From an uncultured Pelagibacteraceae bacterium (GTDB lineage Bacteria > Pseudomonadota > Alphaproteobacteria > Pelagibacterales > Pelagibacteraceae), in the NCBI GenBank assembly GCA_902514805.1, contig CABXSF010000002.1, forward strand, positions 39,529 to 103,528: DNA of 64,000 nucleotides. Direction: 5' to 3'. This document shows positions 9,559 through 17,472 of the stretch, piece by piece. Under the pieces are notes generated by a model. That model saw only the letters and a list, made by a program, of their open reading frames with translations, was not told the DNA's origin and did not search any database. The translations under genes and the position numbers were made by a program. Position 1 is the first letter of the stretch; each line of letters starts with the position of its first letter.

Positions 9559-10421
9559 TGCGGACGCACATCCGCAATGTTTGAGAGTGATGCATCGAAT
9601 TCTTTGATATTTTCTCTATTAGATAAATTGAAAATGATAAATAAAAACAAGATAAGAAGAAAAAGAGGAAAGATAGTGATTAAGGAAATATTTTTATTTA
9701 TGATGGCAAAATAAATTACAAAAAACAAAATTGATCTTATAATAACATTAAACTTAAAAACAGAAATGATAGATAAACTGTGTTTAACCAGATTTATAAA
9801 ACTCATTTTAGATGGCCCAAAATAACGTTTGCCTCTGATTGATTTAATCGATCCAAAACTTTTTTCAGTTTTAACAAGAGATCCAGAAAAACTATTCCAG
9901 GATGATTTTTCAATAATAAACTTTTTAACAACTGATTTGGGTAAACAAGTGAAATTTCCAAATTTAATACTTTTTCCTGTAAAGAAATATGTCAAAAATT
10001 TATGGACTACATAAAAAAAGGTAAAAATTGATCCTTCGGATCTTTTAATTCTTTCACCAACTATTGCTTTTTCAACATAATAATCTGTGCTTTCAATAAA
10101 TTTACTAATTTCGTCTGGTCTGTCCTCCCCGTCGCCATCCATTGGAATTGCATAATCAAAATCCTCTTTTTCATAAATATATTTTAAACCGGTCGCAATA
10201 GATCTTGCGTGTCCAACATTTTTTAATAAATTGATTACTTCAACTTTGATTTCCTCTGTGGAGAATCTTTTATCATCATATTTTTCTGTCGATCCATCAT
10301 TAATTACAAAAATTGAGAACTTGCAGTTAATGTTTTTTACCTTCAAGTTTATATCTTCAATAAGTTTTTCAAGAGACTGCCAATCGTTATAAATTGGAAT
10401 TAAGATTATTATTTTTTTCAT
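9555..10421 (-). CDS. GT2 glycosyltransferase, polyprenyl-phosphate sugar synthase-like
   Basis: Membrane-anchored GT-A enzyme like DPM1/ArnC/GtrB, which moves a sugar from a nucleotide donor to a polyprenyl phosphate. From the ATG at 10421 it has 288 residues. An upstream in-frame TTG at 10436 is unlikely, because the ATG at 10421 forms an ATGA overlap with the stop of the preceding gene. NDGST near residue 45 and the DxD-type [11 protein letters not shown] near 105 are the nucleotide/metal-binding motifs. Two hydrophobic helices near 225-275 anchor the C-terminus. It is coupled to the ArnT-like gene upstream, and together they could form a donor-synthase/transferase pair. Sugar and acceptor are unknown. 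Confidence 0.78.
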   Translation of the reverse strand: MKKIIILIPIYNDWQSLEKLIEDINLKVKNINCKFSIFVINDGSTEKYDDKRFSTEEIKVEVINLLKNVGHARSIATGLKYIYEKEDFDYAIPMDGDGEDRPDEISKFIESTDYYVEKAIVGERIKRSEGSIFTFFYVVHKFLTYFFTGKSIKFGNFTCLPKSVVKKFIIEKSSWNSFSGSLVKTEKSFGSIKSIRGKRYFGPSKMSFINLVKHSLSIISVFKFNVIIRSILFFVIYFAIINKNISLITIFPLFLLILFLFIIFNLSNRENIKEFDASLSNIADVRPH

Positions 10422-11737
10422 CTGTAACCTACACAAACTTTTTTAGTACAAATGTAAACATTTAGTAAATCAACATTCTTTTGATTTATTTCTCCAAGCC
10501 ATACTGGTCTTCCTTCCATATGGTAAGATATATTACCTGCATACCATTCATCTCCTAAAACTACATTAATTGATTCTGTGAAATCTTTTTGCCAAATTTG
10601 AAGAACTTTATTGGCTTCAAACTTGCCTTTATAATCAGTTCTTTTATTTTCACTAATGAGCGAGACCAGACCATATGTAATAGGAGATAATAAAAACAAA
10701 ATTAAAAATGGTTTGAAAAATTCTTTAAACGTTTGTTCGTCATCTTTAATATCAAACATGCTTAAAATAAGGACACCAAAAAAAAGATAAAAAGGTGTCA
10801 TCCACATCGTTCTTATTTTTGAGCCAGTGACTACTGAAGTCACAAATATTAAAATAATAGGTAAAAAATTTATTAATAAAATAAAATATTTTTTTTTATC
10901 ATTAATATCAAATCTTAATTTTATTTTTTTTATTATAAAATAACAAAGAATAAAAAAGGGAATTAATATTCCAATTTGTTTTATCAAAAATAAAATTGGA
11001 AACTTTAAATGATTTAAAAAACTATAATCTACCATTCCAGCTCTATTAAAAGCATATTTAATTGTTACAAAATCATTTTGAAAAAGCCAAATTAAATGTG
11101 GAACTAGTAAAACAAAAAATATTTCAATTGGTAAATAATGTTTAAAATCTATTTTTCTAGTTTTTGTTATAAAAAATTCATAGGCAAAAATAATTACTAC
11201 CGATAAAAATAAGTAAGAAAATAAGTACTTTGTTAAAAAACCAATTGCAGCAGTAACACCTAATAAAATTAGTATTACGGTATTTGTATCTTTTTTTATG
11301 TATAATTTCCATGAAAAGTAAACCGTAAGAGCCCAAAAAGGTAATTGGCAAACGTTTACGTTAAATTCAGGTGTAGTAAAATTATAAAAGTATATTCCCT
11401 CAAGAATTAAAACAGAAAAAAAACTTAAAGTCTTATTTTGAAAAAATTCATTTGAAAATATCCATACTATATAAAAGGCTGATACTACAAAAATTTGACT
11501 TAAAAAATAATACGCGATGTCATTACTTCCAAAAAAGAAATAAAAAAATTCAACAAAGAAAGCACTCACTGGAGGATGCTTGTTATATCCCCAATCTAAA
11601 TTACTGCCCCAGGCTAATGCTTCTATCGTATCCAATGGTAAATTATTATTTGTTATAGAAGGAATCAAAGTCCAAACAAATAAGTGTGCGATTAAAAAAA
11701 GATAGAATAAATTACTTATATTCTTTTTTTTAAACAT
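10418..11737 (-). CDS. ArnT-like GT-C membrane glycosyltransferase
   Basis: Integral membrane transferase of the PMT/ArnT type (PMT_2), which uses a polyprenyl-phosphate sugar to glycosylate an extracytoplasmic lipid or protein. It has 439 residues and about 10-11 transmembrane segments. The first periplasmic loop near residues 35-56 has the acidic D-x-x-E motif (LDTIEALAWG) and NKHPP, hallmarks of this family. A soluble C-terminal tail from about residue 380 ends with several cysteines (CTKKVC). It has an ATGA overlap with the GT2 gene downstream, which likely makes its lipid-linked sugar donor. Lipid A or another outer-surface glycan is a plausible target, but that is inference. Confidence 0.78.
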   Translation of the reverse strand: MFKKKNISNLFYLFLIAHLFVWTLIPSITNNNLPLDTIEALAWGSNLDWGYNKHPPVSAFFVEFFYFFFGSNDIAYYFLSQIFVVSAFYIVWIFSNEFFQNKTLSFFSVLILEGIYFYNFTTPEFNVNVCQLPFWALTVYFSWKLYIKKDTNTVILILLGVTAAIGFLTKYLFSYLFLSVVIIFAYEFFITKTRKIDFKHYLPIEIFFVLLVPHLIWLFQNDFVTIKYAFNRAGMVDYSFLNHLKFPILFLIKQIGILIPFFILCYFIIKKIKLRFDINDKKKYFILLINFLPIILIFVTSVVTGSKIRTMWMTPFYLFFGVLILSMFDIKDDEQTFKEFFKPFLILFLLSPITYGLVSLISENKRTDYKGKFEANKVLQIWQKDFTESINVVLGDEWYAGNISYHMEGRPVWLGEINQKNVDLLNVYICTKKVCVGYR

Positions 11738-11768
11738 ATATCTATATATTTATACAATTAATGGTTTC

Positions 11769-11796
11769 TTGACACTATTTTATTGCTGAATATACT
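11769..11796 (+). promoter_or_regulatory. Strong sigma70 promoter of dksA
   Basis: TTGACA at 11769-11774, a 16-bp spacer and TATACT at 11791-11796 give one of the best consensus promoters in the window. The predicted transcript start is near 11803, about 15 bp before the dksA ATG, so the leader is very short. Confidence 0.75.
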
Positions 11797-11817
11797 GCGG
11801 TCGCTTTAGAAATTAAA

Positions 11818-12237
11818 ATGGTTAAAATTTCAAAAAACTACGTCCCAAAAGAATCGGAAAAATATATGTGTGAAAAACATAAGCTGTTTTTTAAAAATAA
11901 ACTATCAGAGTGGAAAAAAGACCTTATAAGATCAAACAACGAAGCTCTGTATAATAGCTCAATGGATGACAATAGCACATCAGCAGACATCGTGGATCAG
12001 GCAAGTTCATACACGGACAAAAATGTTGAGATGAGAGCTATAAATAGACAGATAAAACTTATATCTAAAATCGATGCGGCGCTGAGAAGAATCAAAGATG
12101 GGACCTATGGTTTTTGTGAAGATACAGGTGAACCAATCGGTATAAAGAGATTAATTGCTCGTCCTGTAGCAACATTAAGTATTTCTGCTCAAGAAAAACA
12201 TGAAAAAGAGGAAAAAGTTTATGCAAGTGACGTTTAG
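11818..12237 (+). CDS. dksA: DksA-type RNA polymerase secondary-channel regulator
   Basis: Binds RNA polymerase and, with ppGpp, adjusts transcription of ribosomal and amino-acid genes. It has 139 residues. An N-terminal coiled coil carries the tip motif DIVDQA at residues 57-62, whose two Asp are the functional residues in DksA. The C-terminal domain keeps only C100 of the four zinc cysteines (YGFCEDTGEPIG, then RPVATLSISAQEKHE), the reduced form usual in alphaproteobacteria. It has its own near-consensus promoter and is single, convergent with the GST gene by a 4-bp overlap. As one of few global regulators visible here it may couple growth to nutrient state. Confidence 0.9.
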   Translation: MVKISKNYVPKESEKYMCEKHKLFFKNKLSEWKKDLIRSNNEALYNSSMDDNSTSADIVDQASSYTDKNVEMRAINRQIKLISKIDAALRRIKDGTYGFCEDTGEPIGIKRLIARPVATLSISAQEKHEKEEKVYASDV

Positions 12238-12869
12238 GGAGAGGGTATTTTTTCTCCTTTATTCATAAAATCATAACCTTTGATAACCGCTGCTCGACGT
12301 GCGATATCGTTATACCATCTCGTCAAATTTTTATAGTTCTTTAAACCAATATCATGCCAGTCATGTCTAGCAATCCATGGCCATGTAGCTATGTCAGCAA
12401 TTGAGTACTCTTCACCTGCTAAAAATTTTGATTCCGATAATCTTAGATCTAAATCGTTATAAATTGCTTTTGAAATTTTAAAATATCTATCTTCCCCAAA
12501 TTCACTTTTTCCTGGATTATAATGATGAAACTGGTGATGTTGACCCAACATTGGTCCAACATAACCCATCTGGGCCATTAACCATTGATTAATTTGGTCT
12601 CTATTTTTTTCCTCATAAAACTTATCACTTTTATTAGCTAGGTAGATCAAAATTGCACCAGACTCGAAAATTGTTTTACCATTCTCATGATCTTTGATTA
12701 CAGGAATTTTATTAAATGGACTTATTTTTTTAAATTCAGAGTTAAATTGTTCGTTTTTGAACAAATTTACTTTTGTTACTTTGTATTCATATTGTATTTC
12801 CTCAAGCATAATTGAGATCTTTTTTCCATTAGGCGTATCGGCTGTAAAAAGCTCAATCAACTTTGACAC
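12234..12869 (-). CDS. Glutathione S-transferase family protein (YfcG/Ure2-like)
   Basis: Cytosolic thioredoxin-fold GST. From a GTG at 12869 it has 211 residues. A TTG at 12872 is one codon upstream and no ATG is available near this end. The N-terminal thioredoxin-like domain (about 1-85) opens with the ELFTADTPNGKKISIMLEE segment typical of the YfcG/YghU nu-class group and carries the ESGAILIYLA glutathione-binding motif. The all-helical C-terminal domain contains SIADIATWPWIARH. The start overlaps the end of the ferredoxin reductase gene by 17 bp, so it belongs to the proteorhodopsin-ferredoxin-reductase run and may serve redox or peroxide homeostasis. Confidence 0.85.
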   Translation of the reverse strand: MSKLIELFTADTPNGKKISIMLEEIQYEYKVTKVNLFKNEQFNSEFKKISPFNKIPVIKDHENGKTIFESGAILIYLANKSDKFYEEKNRDQINQWLMAQMGYVGPMLGQHHQFHHYNPGKSEFGEDRYFKISKAIYNDLDLRLSESKFLAGEEYSIADIATWPWIARHDWHDIGLKNYKNLTRWYNDIARRAAVIKGYDFMNKGEKIPSP

Positions 12870-13871
12870 CAAGTCTATTTTTTATAGTTTTTGAGGATGT
12901 CGTAAATTCAAAACGATATTTCTCATTGGGCCTAGCCAATTTAAAGCATGCCCTTGCCGCTAAAGCCCCTTCGTGGAAACCTGACAAAATTAATTTTAAC
13001 TTACCGGGATAATTGCAAATATCACCAACAGCATAGATACCTTTTTGATTTGTCTCAAATTTTTCAGTATCAACCTCGACTGTTTTTTTATCAATATTAA
13101 GCCCCCAATTTGCAATTGGCCCTAATTGCATAATAAGCCCAAAGAAACCTAGCACATAATCTGTTTTCAAATTTTCAATTTTCTTATCATCATCTTCGAT
13201 ATCTATACTTTCAATTTTATTTGAACCATTAATCTTTTTTAATTGAAACTTAGTAAAAAGATTTATTTTTTTTGATTTTGTAAGCTCATGTACTTTATCG
13301 ACAGTTGCCTGAGCGCCTCTAAATTCATCCCTTCTATGTATCAGATTAACATTACAATTATTTGATAATTCAATAGCCCAATCTAAAGCGCTGTCCCCAC
13401 CACCAAAAATCGAAACAGTTTTACCTTTAAAAATATTTTTATCTTTTATTGAATATAAAATTGATTTATTTTCAAATTTCTCGTGTCCCTCAACTGAAAA
13501 CTTTCTTGGTTCAAATGATCCAACTCCACCAGCAATTATGACATTTGGAGTAGTAAACAAGGTTCCTTTACTTGTTTTAACAATCCATTTGTCACCATCT
13601 TTTTTTACTTCATCAACTCTTTCAGATAAATGAAATTTAATATCAAATGGTTTTAGTTGATTAATTAAATTATTAGTAAGCTCTTCGCCTGTGCATTCTG
13701 GAACTGCAGGGATATCATAAATTGGTTTGTCAGGATAAAGTTCTATGCATTGTCCACCTATTTTATCTAAATTATCAACGATCTCACAATCTAAACCAAT
13801 TAATTTTAATTGATGTGCAGTAAAAAGACCGGTAGGTCCAGCTCCTATAATCAATGCATCTGTTTTAATCA

Positions 13872-13872
<1 letters not shown>
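12853..13872 (-). CDS. Ferredoxin/flavodoxin--NADP+ reductase, thioredoxin-reductase-like type
   Basis: FAD enzyme that exchanges electrons between NADPH and ferredoxin. It has 339 residues. The FAD-binding GAGPTGL is at residues 10-16, the NADP-binding GGGDSALDWA near 170, and the FAD-closing AVGDICNYPG near 275. The CxxC redox pair of true thioredoxin reductases is absent from the NADP domain, so this is the YumC/TlpC-like FNR group even though such genes are often called trxB. The start codon shares its A with the stop of the ferredoxin gene (1-bp overlap), so the two are one redox unit downstream of proteorhodopsin. Confidence 0.88.
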
Positions 13873-14248
<376 letters not shown>

Positions 14249-14267
14249 AAAATTAAGATAATTTTAA

Positions 14268-15041
14268 TTATCTAGCTCTCGCTGGTGTACTTGAAACCGC
14301 AGCTGCCCAAATAACTAGACCGAAAGCGATCTTGTTAATAAAGTCAGCAAGGTTGTAAATGATGTTCAATGAAGCTGCATCAATTCCACCTGTTAGGTAA
14401 CCAAAAATGTAACCTAATGGGTAAATTGCCCAACCGATTGTTACGATCATTCTCATTGCACCGAAAGCTGTAACAAGTGCTTTGTTACCACTCTTAGATG
14501 CTGCTTTACCAGCTTCACCTGAGAATACTTCATACAAGATGTAGATCCATCCAGCCATACCGATTACGAAACCAAGTGTAGCGTTGATGTAACCTGCTTC
14601 TCCTAAGTATCCACCTACTAGCATTACTACTGATCCGATTAGTAATCTCCAGAAAATTCCTGAAGGTACTTTTCTTATCGCTGCTAATATTAGATAAAAC
14701 TCAATCATTTGTAACGGTACTGTAATTAACCAGTCAATGTATCTGTACACTGTTGGTGAGTCACCTGTAATGATCCATACTTCTCTCATGTACATGTAGT
14801 GAACAAATGCAACACCTGTTACTAGACCTGCAACTGTTATAGACGTTTTCCAACCACCAGCTACTGAACCTCTTTCCATAAAGAAAAAGACAGTTGCTGC
14901 AGCCATTCCCATAGAAATTAACCAAAATGATATTCCTACAAGGTCATCCGTAGCTAACAGAACAGTGTCTGCTGCGTTTGCAACACTAGCAAAGCCCACT
15001 AGAGCTATTGCTGCTAATGCAAACAGTTTTAGTTTATTCAT
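14268..15041 (-). CDS. Proteorhodopsin, light-driven proton pump (blue-tuned)
   Basis: Seven-helix retinal protein that pumps protons outward in light. It has 257 residues with a signal peptide of about 23 residues (ending VANA). Key residues are offset by 6 from the reference green proteorhodopsin: H81 (H75), R100 (R94), D103 proton acceptor (D97), E114 donor (E108) and K237 retinal Schiff base (K231). The spectral-tuning position 105 is Q111, which in this family gives blue absorption. A strong AGAGGGAG Shine-Dalgarno precedes the ATG, its own hairpin terminator follows, and base use is less AT-rich than the neighbours, all consistent with high expression. Retinal-synthesis genes are not in the window. 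Confidence 0.98.
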   Translation of the reverse strand: MNKLKLFALAAIALVGFASVANAADTVLLATDDLVGISFWLISMGMAAATVFFFMERGSVAGGWKTSITVAGLVTGVAFVHYMYMREVWIITGDSPTVYRYIDWLITVPLQMIEFYLILAAIRKVPSGIFWRLLIGSVVMLVGGYLGEAGYINATLGFVIGMAGWIYILYEVFSGEAGKAASKSGNKALVTAFGAMRMIVTIGWAIYPLGYIFGYLTGGIDAASLNIIYNLADFINKIAFGLVIWAAAVSSTPARAR

Positions 15042-15071
15042 AAAAAACTCCCTCTTTAGTTAGTTTTTTGT

Positions 15072-15089
15072 TAGTTTAAATTTAAACTA
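15072..15089. promoter_or_regulatory. 18-bp perfect palindrome upstream of proteorhodopsin
   Basis: TAGTTTAAATTTAAACTA is fully self-complementary over 18 bp, centred 39 bp upstream of the proteorhodopsin ATG. It could be a dimeric-regulator operator overlapping the promoter or a hairpin in the mRNA leader. The symmetry is directly visible; the role is unknown. Confidence 0.5.
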
Positions 15090-15091
15090 CG

Positions 15092-15175
15092 ACCTAAACT
15101 TGATTTAGATCAAAGTTGGGTCCTAATACCAAATATAAAGGGTTATTAGAAGTGTTATTTAGGACTAATTTAGGT
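15092..15175. promoter_or_regulatory. Nested inverted repeats between proteorhodopsin and prpE
   Basis: ACCTAAA (15092-15098) pairs with TTTAGGT (15169-15175); inside it GTCCTAA (15120-15126) pairs with TTAGGAC (15159-15165), and the FNR-type palindrome (15100-15113) forms a third small hairpin. CTAATACC/GGGTTATTAG (15123-15130 with 15140-15149) offers an alternative inner stem. Could be a folded mRNA leader (prpE or, on the other strand, proteorhodopsin) or a set of operators. The sequence is AT-rich, so chance pairing is possible. Confidence 0.3.
15100..15113. promoter_or_regulatory. FNR/FixK-type box between proteorhodopsin and prpE
   Basis: TTGATTTAGATCAA matches the TTGAT-N4-ATCAA consensus of the FNR/Anr/FixK branch of CRP-family regulators at all ten fixed positions. 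It is 59 bp from the proteorhodopsin ATG and 142 bp from the prpE ATG, so it could serve either gene. No regulator gene of this family is in the window. Function is inferred. Confidence 0.45.
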
Positions 15176-15255
15176 TGATTTTATTAGCTTTTTGAAATTA
15201 AATGCAACTAACACGTAGAAAAAGCCATAAATAACAGGATTTTGAGTCATTAAAT

Positions 15256-17157
15256 ATGAGCAAGAAATTTGAGCAAATTTACAATAAATCTTTAACTAAA
15301 CCGGAAGAATTCTGGAGGGAAATATCAGAGGATATATTCTGGTTTAAGAAACCAACTAAGATTTTAAACAAAACCAATCCGCCATTCTACAAATGGTTCG
15401 AAGACGGAACCACAAACACTTGCTATAATGCTCTAGATTTCCATATTGATAACGGTTTAGGAGAAAAAACCGCACTAATTTACGATAGCCCAATTACAGG
15501 TAACAAAGCAAAGTTTTCCTATAATGAATTAAGGTCAAAAGTTTCAAAATTTGCAGGTGCTTTAAAAAATCAGGGTCTTCAAAAGGGTGATAGAGCTATC
15601 ATTTATATGCCAATGGTGCCTGAGGCTGTTGTTGCTATGTTAGCATGTGGAAGAATTGGTGTGATACATTCAGTGGTATTCGGTGGATTTGCGTCCAATG
15701 AACTTGCGAGTCGTATCGACGACAGCAAAGCTAAAATATTAATCACTTCATCATGCGGTTTTGAGCCTGGAAGAACAGTAGAGTATAGACCACTTGTAGA
15801 TGGAGCTTTAAAACTTGCAAAACACAAAATTGAAAAAGTTATCTTCTTTCAAAGAAAAGGTCATGAAGTTAAATTAAATGCTCCAAAAGAAATAAGCTGG
15901 GATGAGGCTTTATCAAATGCAAAGGAGACAGATTGTGTAGAGATGAAATCAAATGAATATGCTTATATTCTCTATACATCTGGTACTACCGGTGTACCAA
16001 AAGGAATAGTAAGAGATATTGGGGGCCACATAGTAGCTTTAAAATGGACTATGAAAAATATTTATAATGTAGATGAAGGTGATGTTTGGTGGTCTGCTAG
16101 TGATATTGGTTGGATTGTAGGTCATTCTTATATTGTTTATGCTCCTTTATTTAAAGGTTGCACAACTGTTTTGTTTGAAGGTAAGCCAGTTGGAACTCCA
16201 GATGCCGGAGCTTTTTGGAAAATGATTTCAGACTATAAAATTAAATCTTTATTTACAGCACCGACTGCTTTCAGGGCAATTAAAAAAGAAGACCCAGAAG
16301 GAAAATTTTTTTCAAAATATGATTTAAGCTCTTTTAAGTCATTGTTTTTAGCTGGAGAGCGTGCAGATCCTGATACAATCAAATGGGCCGAAAATTTACT
16401 CCAAGTACCTGTAATCGATCATTGGTGGCAGACAGAAACAAGCTGGGCAATTAGTTCAAATTGCACTGGAATTGAAATGATGGAAACAAAATATGGTTCA
16501 GCATGTAAAGCTGTACCCGGTTATGATGTAAAGATAATAAAACCAGATCAAACTTTAGCAAGCTCAAATGAAATGGGAGACATTGTCGTAAAACTACCCT
16601 TGCCTCCAGGAACATTTCCAACTCTTTGGAATGCAGATAAAAGATATAAAGAAAATTATATGTCAAATTACGAGGGTTATTATCAAACCTATGATGCAGG
16701 TCATATTGATGAAGATGGTTATATTTGGATTATGTCTAGGACTGATGATATTATTAATGTGGCTGGTCACAGACTATCCACTGGTGCAATTGAAGAAGTA
16801 TTATCAGAACACCAGTCAGTTGCTGAATGTGCAGTACTTGGAATAGCAGATAAGTTAAAAGGTCAATTACCAATCGGCCTTATTGTATTAAAAACAGGTG
16901 TAGATAAAGATAACGAAACGATTTCCAAAGAATGTATTCAAATGGTTAGAGATAAAATTGGTCCAGTTGCTGCATTTAAAGTTGCGATAGTGATAAAAAG
17001 ACTACCAAAAACAAGATCGGGAAAAATCTTAAGAGGAACGATCAGAAAAATTGCTGATAATGTGGAATACAAAATGCCTCCTACAATCGATGATCCCGCA
17101 ATTTTAGATGAGATTAAAGAGGATCTTATAAAGAATAACATTTTAAAAATTGCTTAA
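15256..17157 (+). CDS. prpE: Propionyl-CoA synthetase (acyl-CoA synthetase, PrpE-like)
   Basis: Activates propionate (or a similar short acid) to its CoA ester with ATP. It has 633 residues, of the AMP-forming acetyl-CoA-synthetase type. The ACAS N-terminal domain occupies about 1-70. The AMP-binding P-loop YTSGTTGVPKGIV is near residue 236, HWWQTETSW near 390 is the A5-type motif, and the catalytic/acetylatable lysine is K590 in TRSGKILRGT. The EPGRTVEYRPLVD segment favours PrpE over Acs. It is divergent from proteorhodopsin across 214 bp of unusual sequence. No 2-methylcitrate-cycle gene is adjacent, so the fate of propionyl-CoA is not shown here. Confidence 0.88.
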   Translation: MSKKFEQIYNKSLTKPEEFWREISEDIFWFKKPTKILNKTNPPFYKWFEDGTTNTCYNALDFHIDNGLGEKTALIYDSPITGNKAKFSYNELRSKVSKFAGALKNQGLQKGDRAIIYMPMVPEAVVAMLACGRIGVIHSVVFGGFASNELASRIDDSKAKILITSSCGFEPGRTVEYRPLVDGALKLAKHKIEKVIFFQRKGHEVKLNAPKEISWDEALSNAKETDCVEMKSNEYAYILYTSGTTGVPKGIVRDIGGHIVALKWTMKNIYNVDEGDVWWSASDIGWIVGHSYIVYAPLFKGCTTVLFEGKPVGTPDAGAFWKMISDYKIKSLFTAPTAFRAIKKEDPEGKFFSKYDLSSFKSLFLAGERADPDTIKWAENLLQVPVIDHWWQTETSWAISSNCTGIEMMETKYGSACKAVPGYDVKIIKPDQTLASSNEMGDIVVKLPLPPGTFPTLWNADKRYKENYMSNYEGYYQTYDAGHIDEDGYIWIMSRTDDIINVAGHRLSTGAIEEVLSEHQSVAECAVLGIADKLKGQLPIGLIVLKTGVDKDNETISKECIQMVRDKIGPVAAFKVAIVIKRLPKTRSGKILRGTIRKIADNVEYKMPPTIDDPAILDEIKEDLIKNNILKIA

Positions 17158-17467
17158 AACTTATTTAATTTTAGTTGTTGCAATATTTTGTGAAGTAGCA
17201 GGCACTATGCTTCTTCCAGTTTCACAAAGTTTTACGAAAATTATTCCAACTTTTTTCCTTGCGTTATTTTATATTAGTGCTCTGTATTTACTCACATTTG
17301 TGGTTACTAAACTTCCGATAGCTATTGTTTATGGTACTTGGAGTGGGCTAGGTATATTTACTGTGGCAATTTTAGGCTATATTCTTTTTAATCAAACATT
17401 AAGTTGGCAGTCTATAATAGGACTATTCTTAATTGTGATAGGTGTAGTATTAATTAATTCTTTTTAA
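17150..17467 (+). CDS. SMR-family small multidrug/cation exporter (EmrE-like)
   Basis: Four-helix proton-coupled antiporter that works as a dimer to export lipophilic cations or related small amines/guanidinium. It has 105 residues from a TTG start (17150) that overlaps the prpE stop by 8 bp; no ATG is near. The essential membrane glutamate is E15 (IFCEVAGT) and the TM3 signature YGTWSGLG is near residue 60. Four hydrophobic segments span the whole length. It has no partner SMR gene, so it is probably a homodimer. Transcription is likely coupled to prpE. The natural substrate is unknown. Confidence 0.85.
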   Translation: MLKTYLILVVAIFCEVAGTMLLPVSQSFTKIIPTFFLALFYISALYLLTFVVTKLPIAIVYGTWSGLGIFTVAILGYILFNQTLSWQSIIGLFLIVIGVVLINSF

Positions 17468-17472
17468 TTATT

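Noticed and set aside
15042..15255. Known riboswitch class (glycine, SAM) in the proteorhodopsin-prpE gap
   Set aside because: Inverted repeats are present, but none of the conserved cores of those classes was recognised; kept only as an unclassified candidate.
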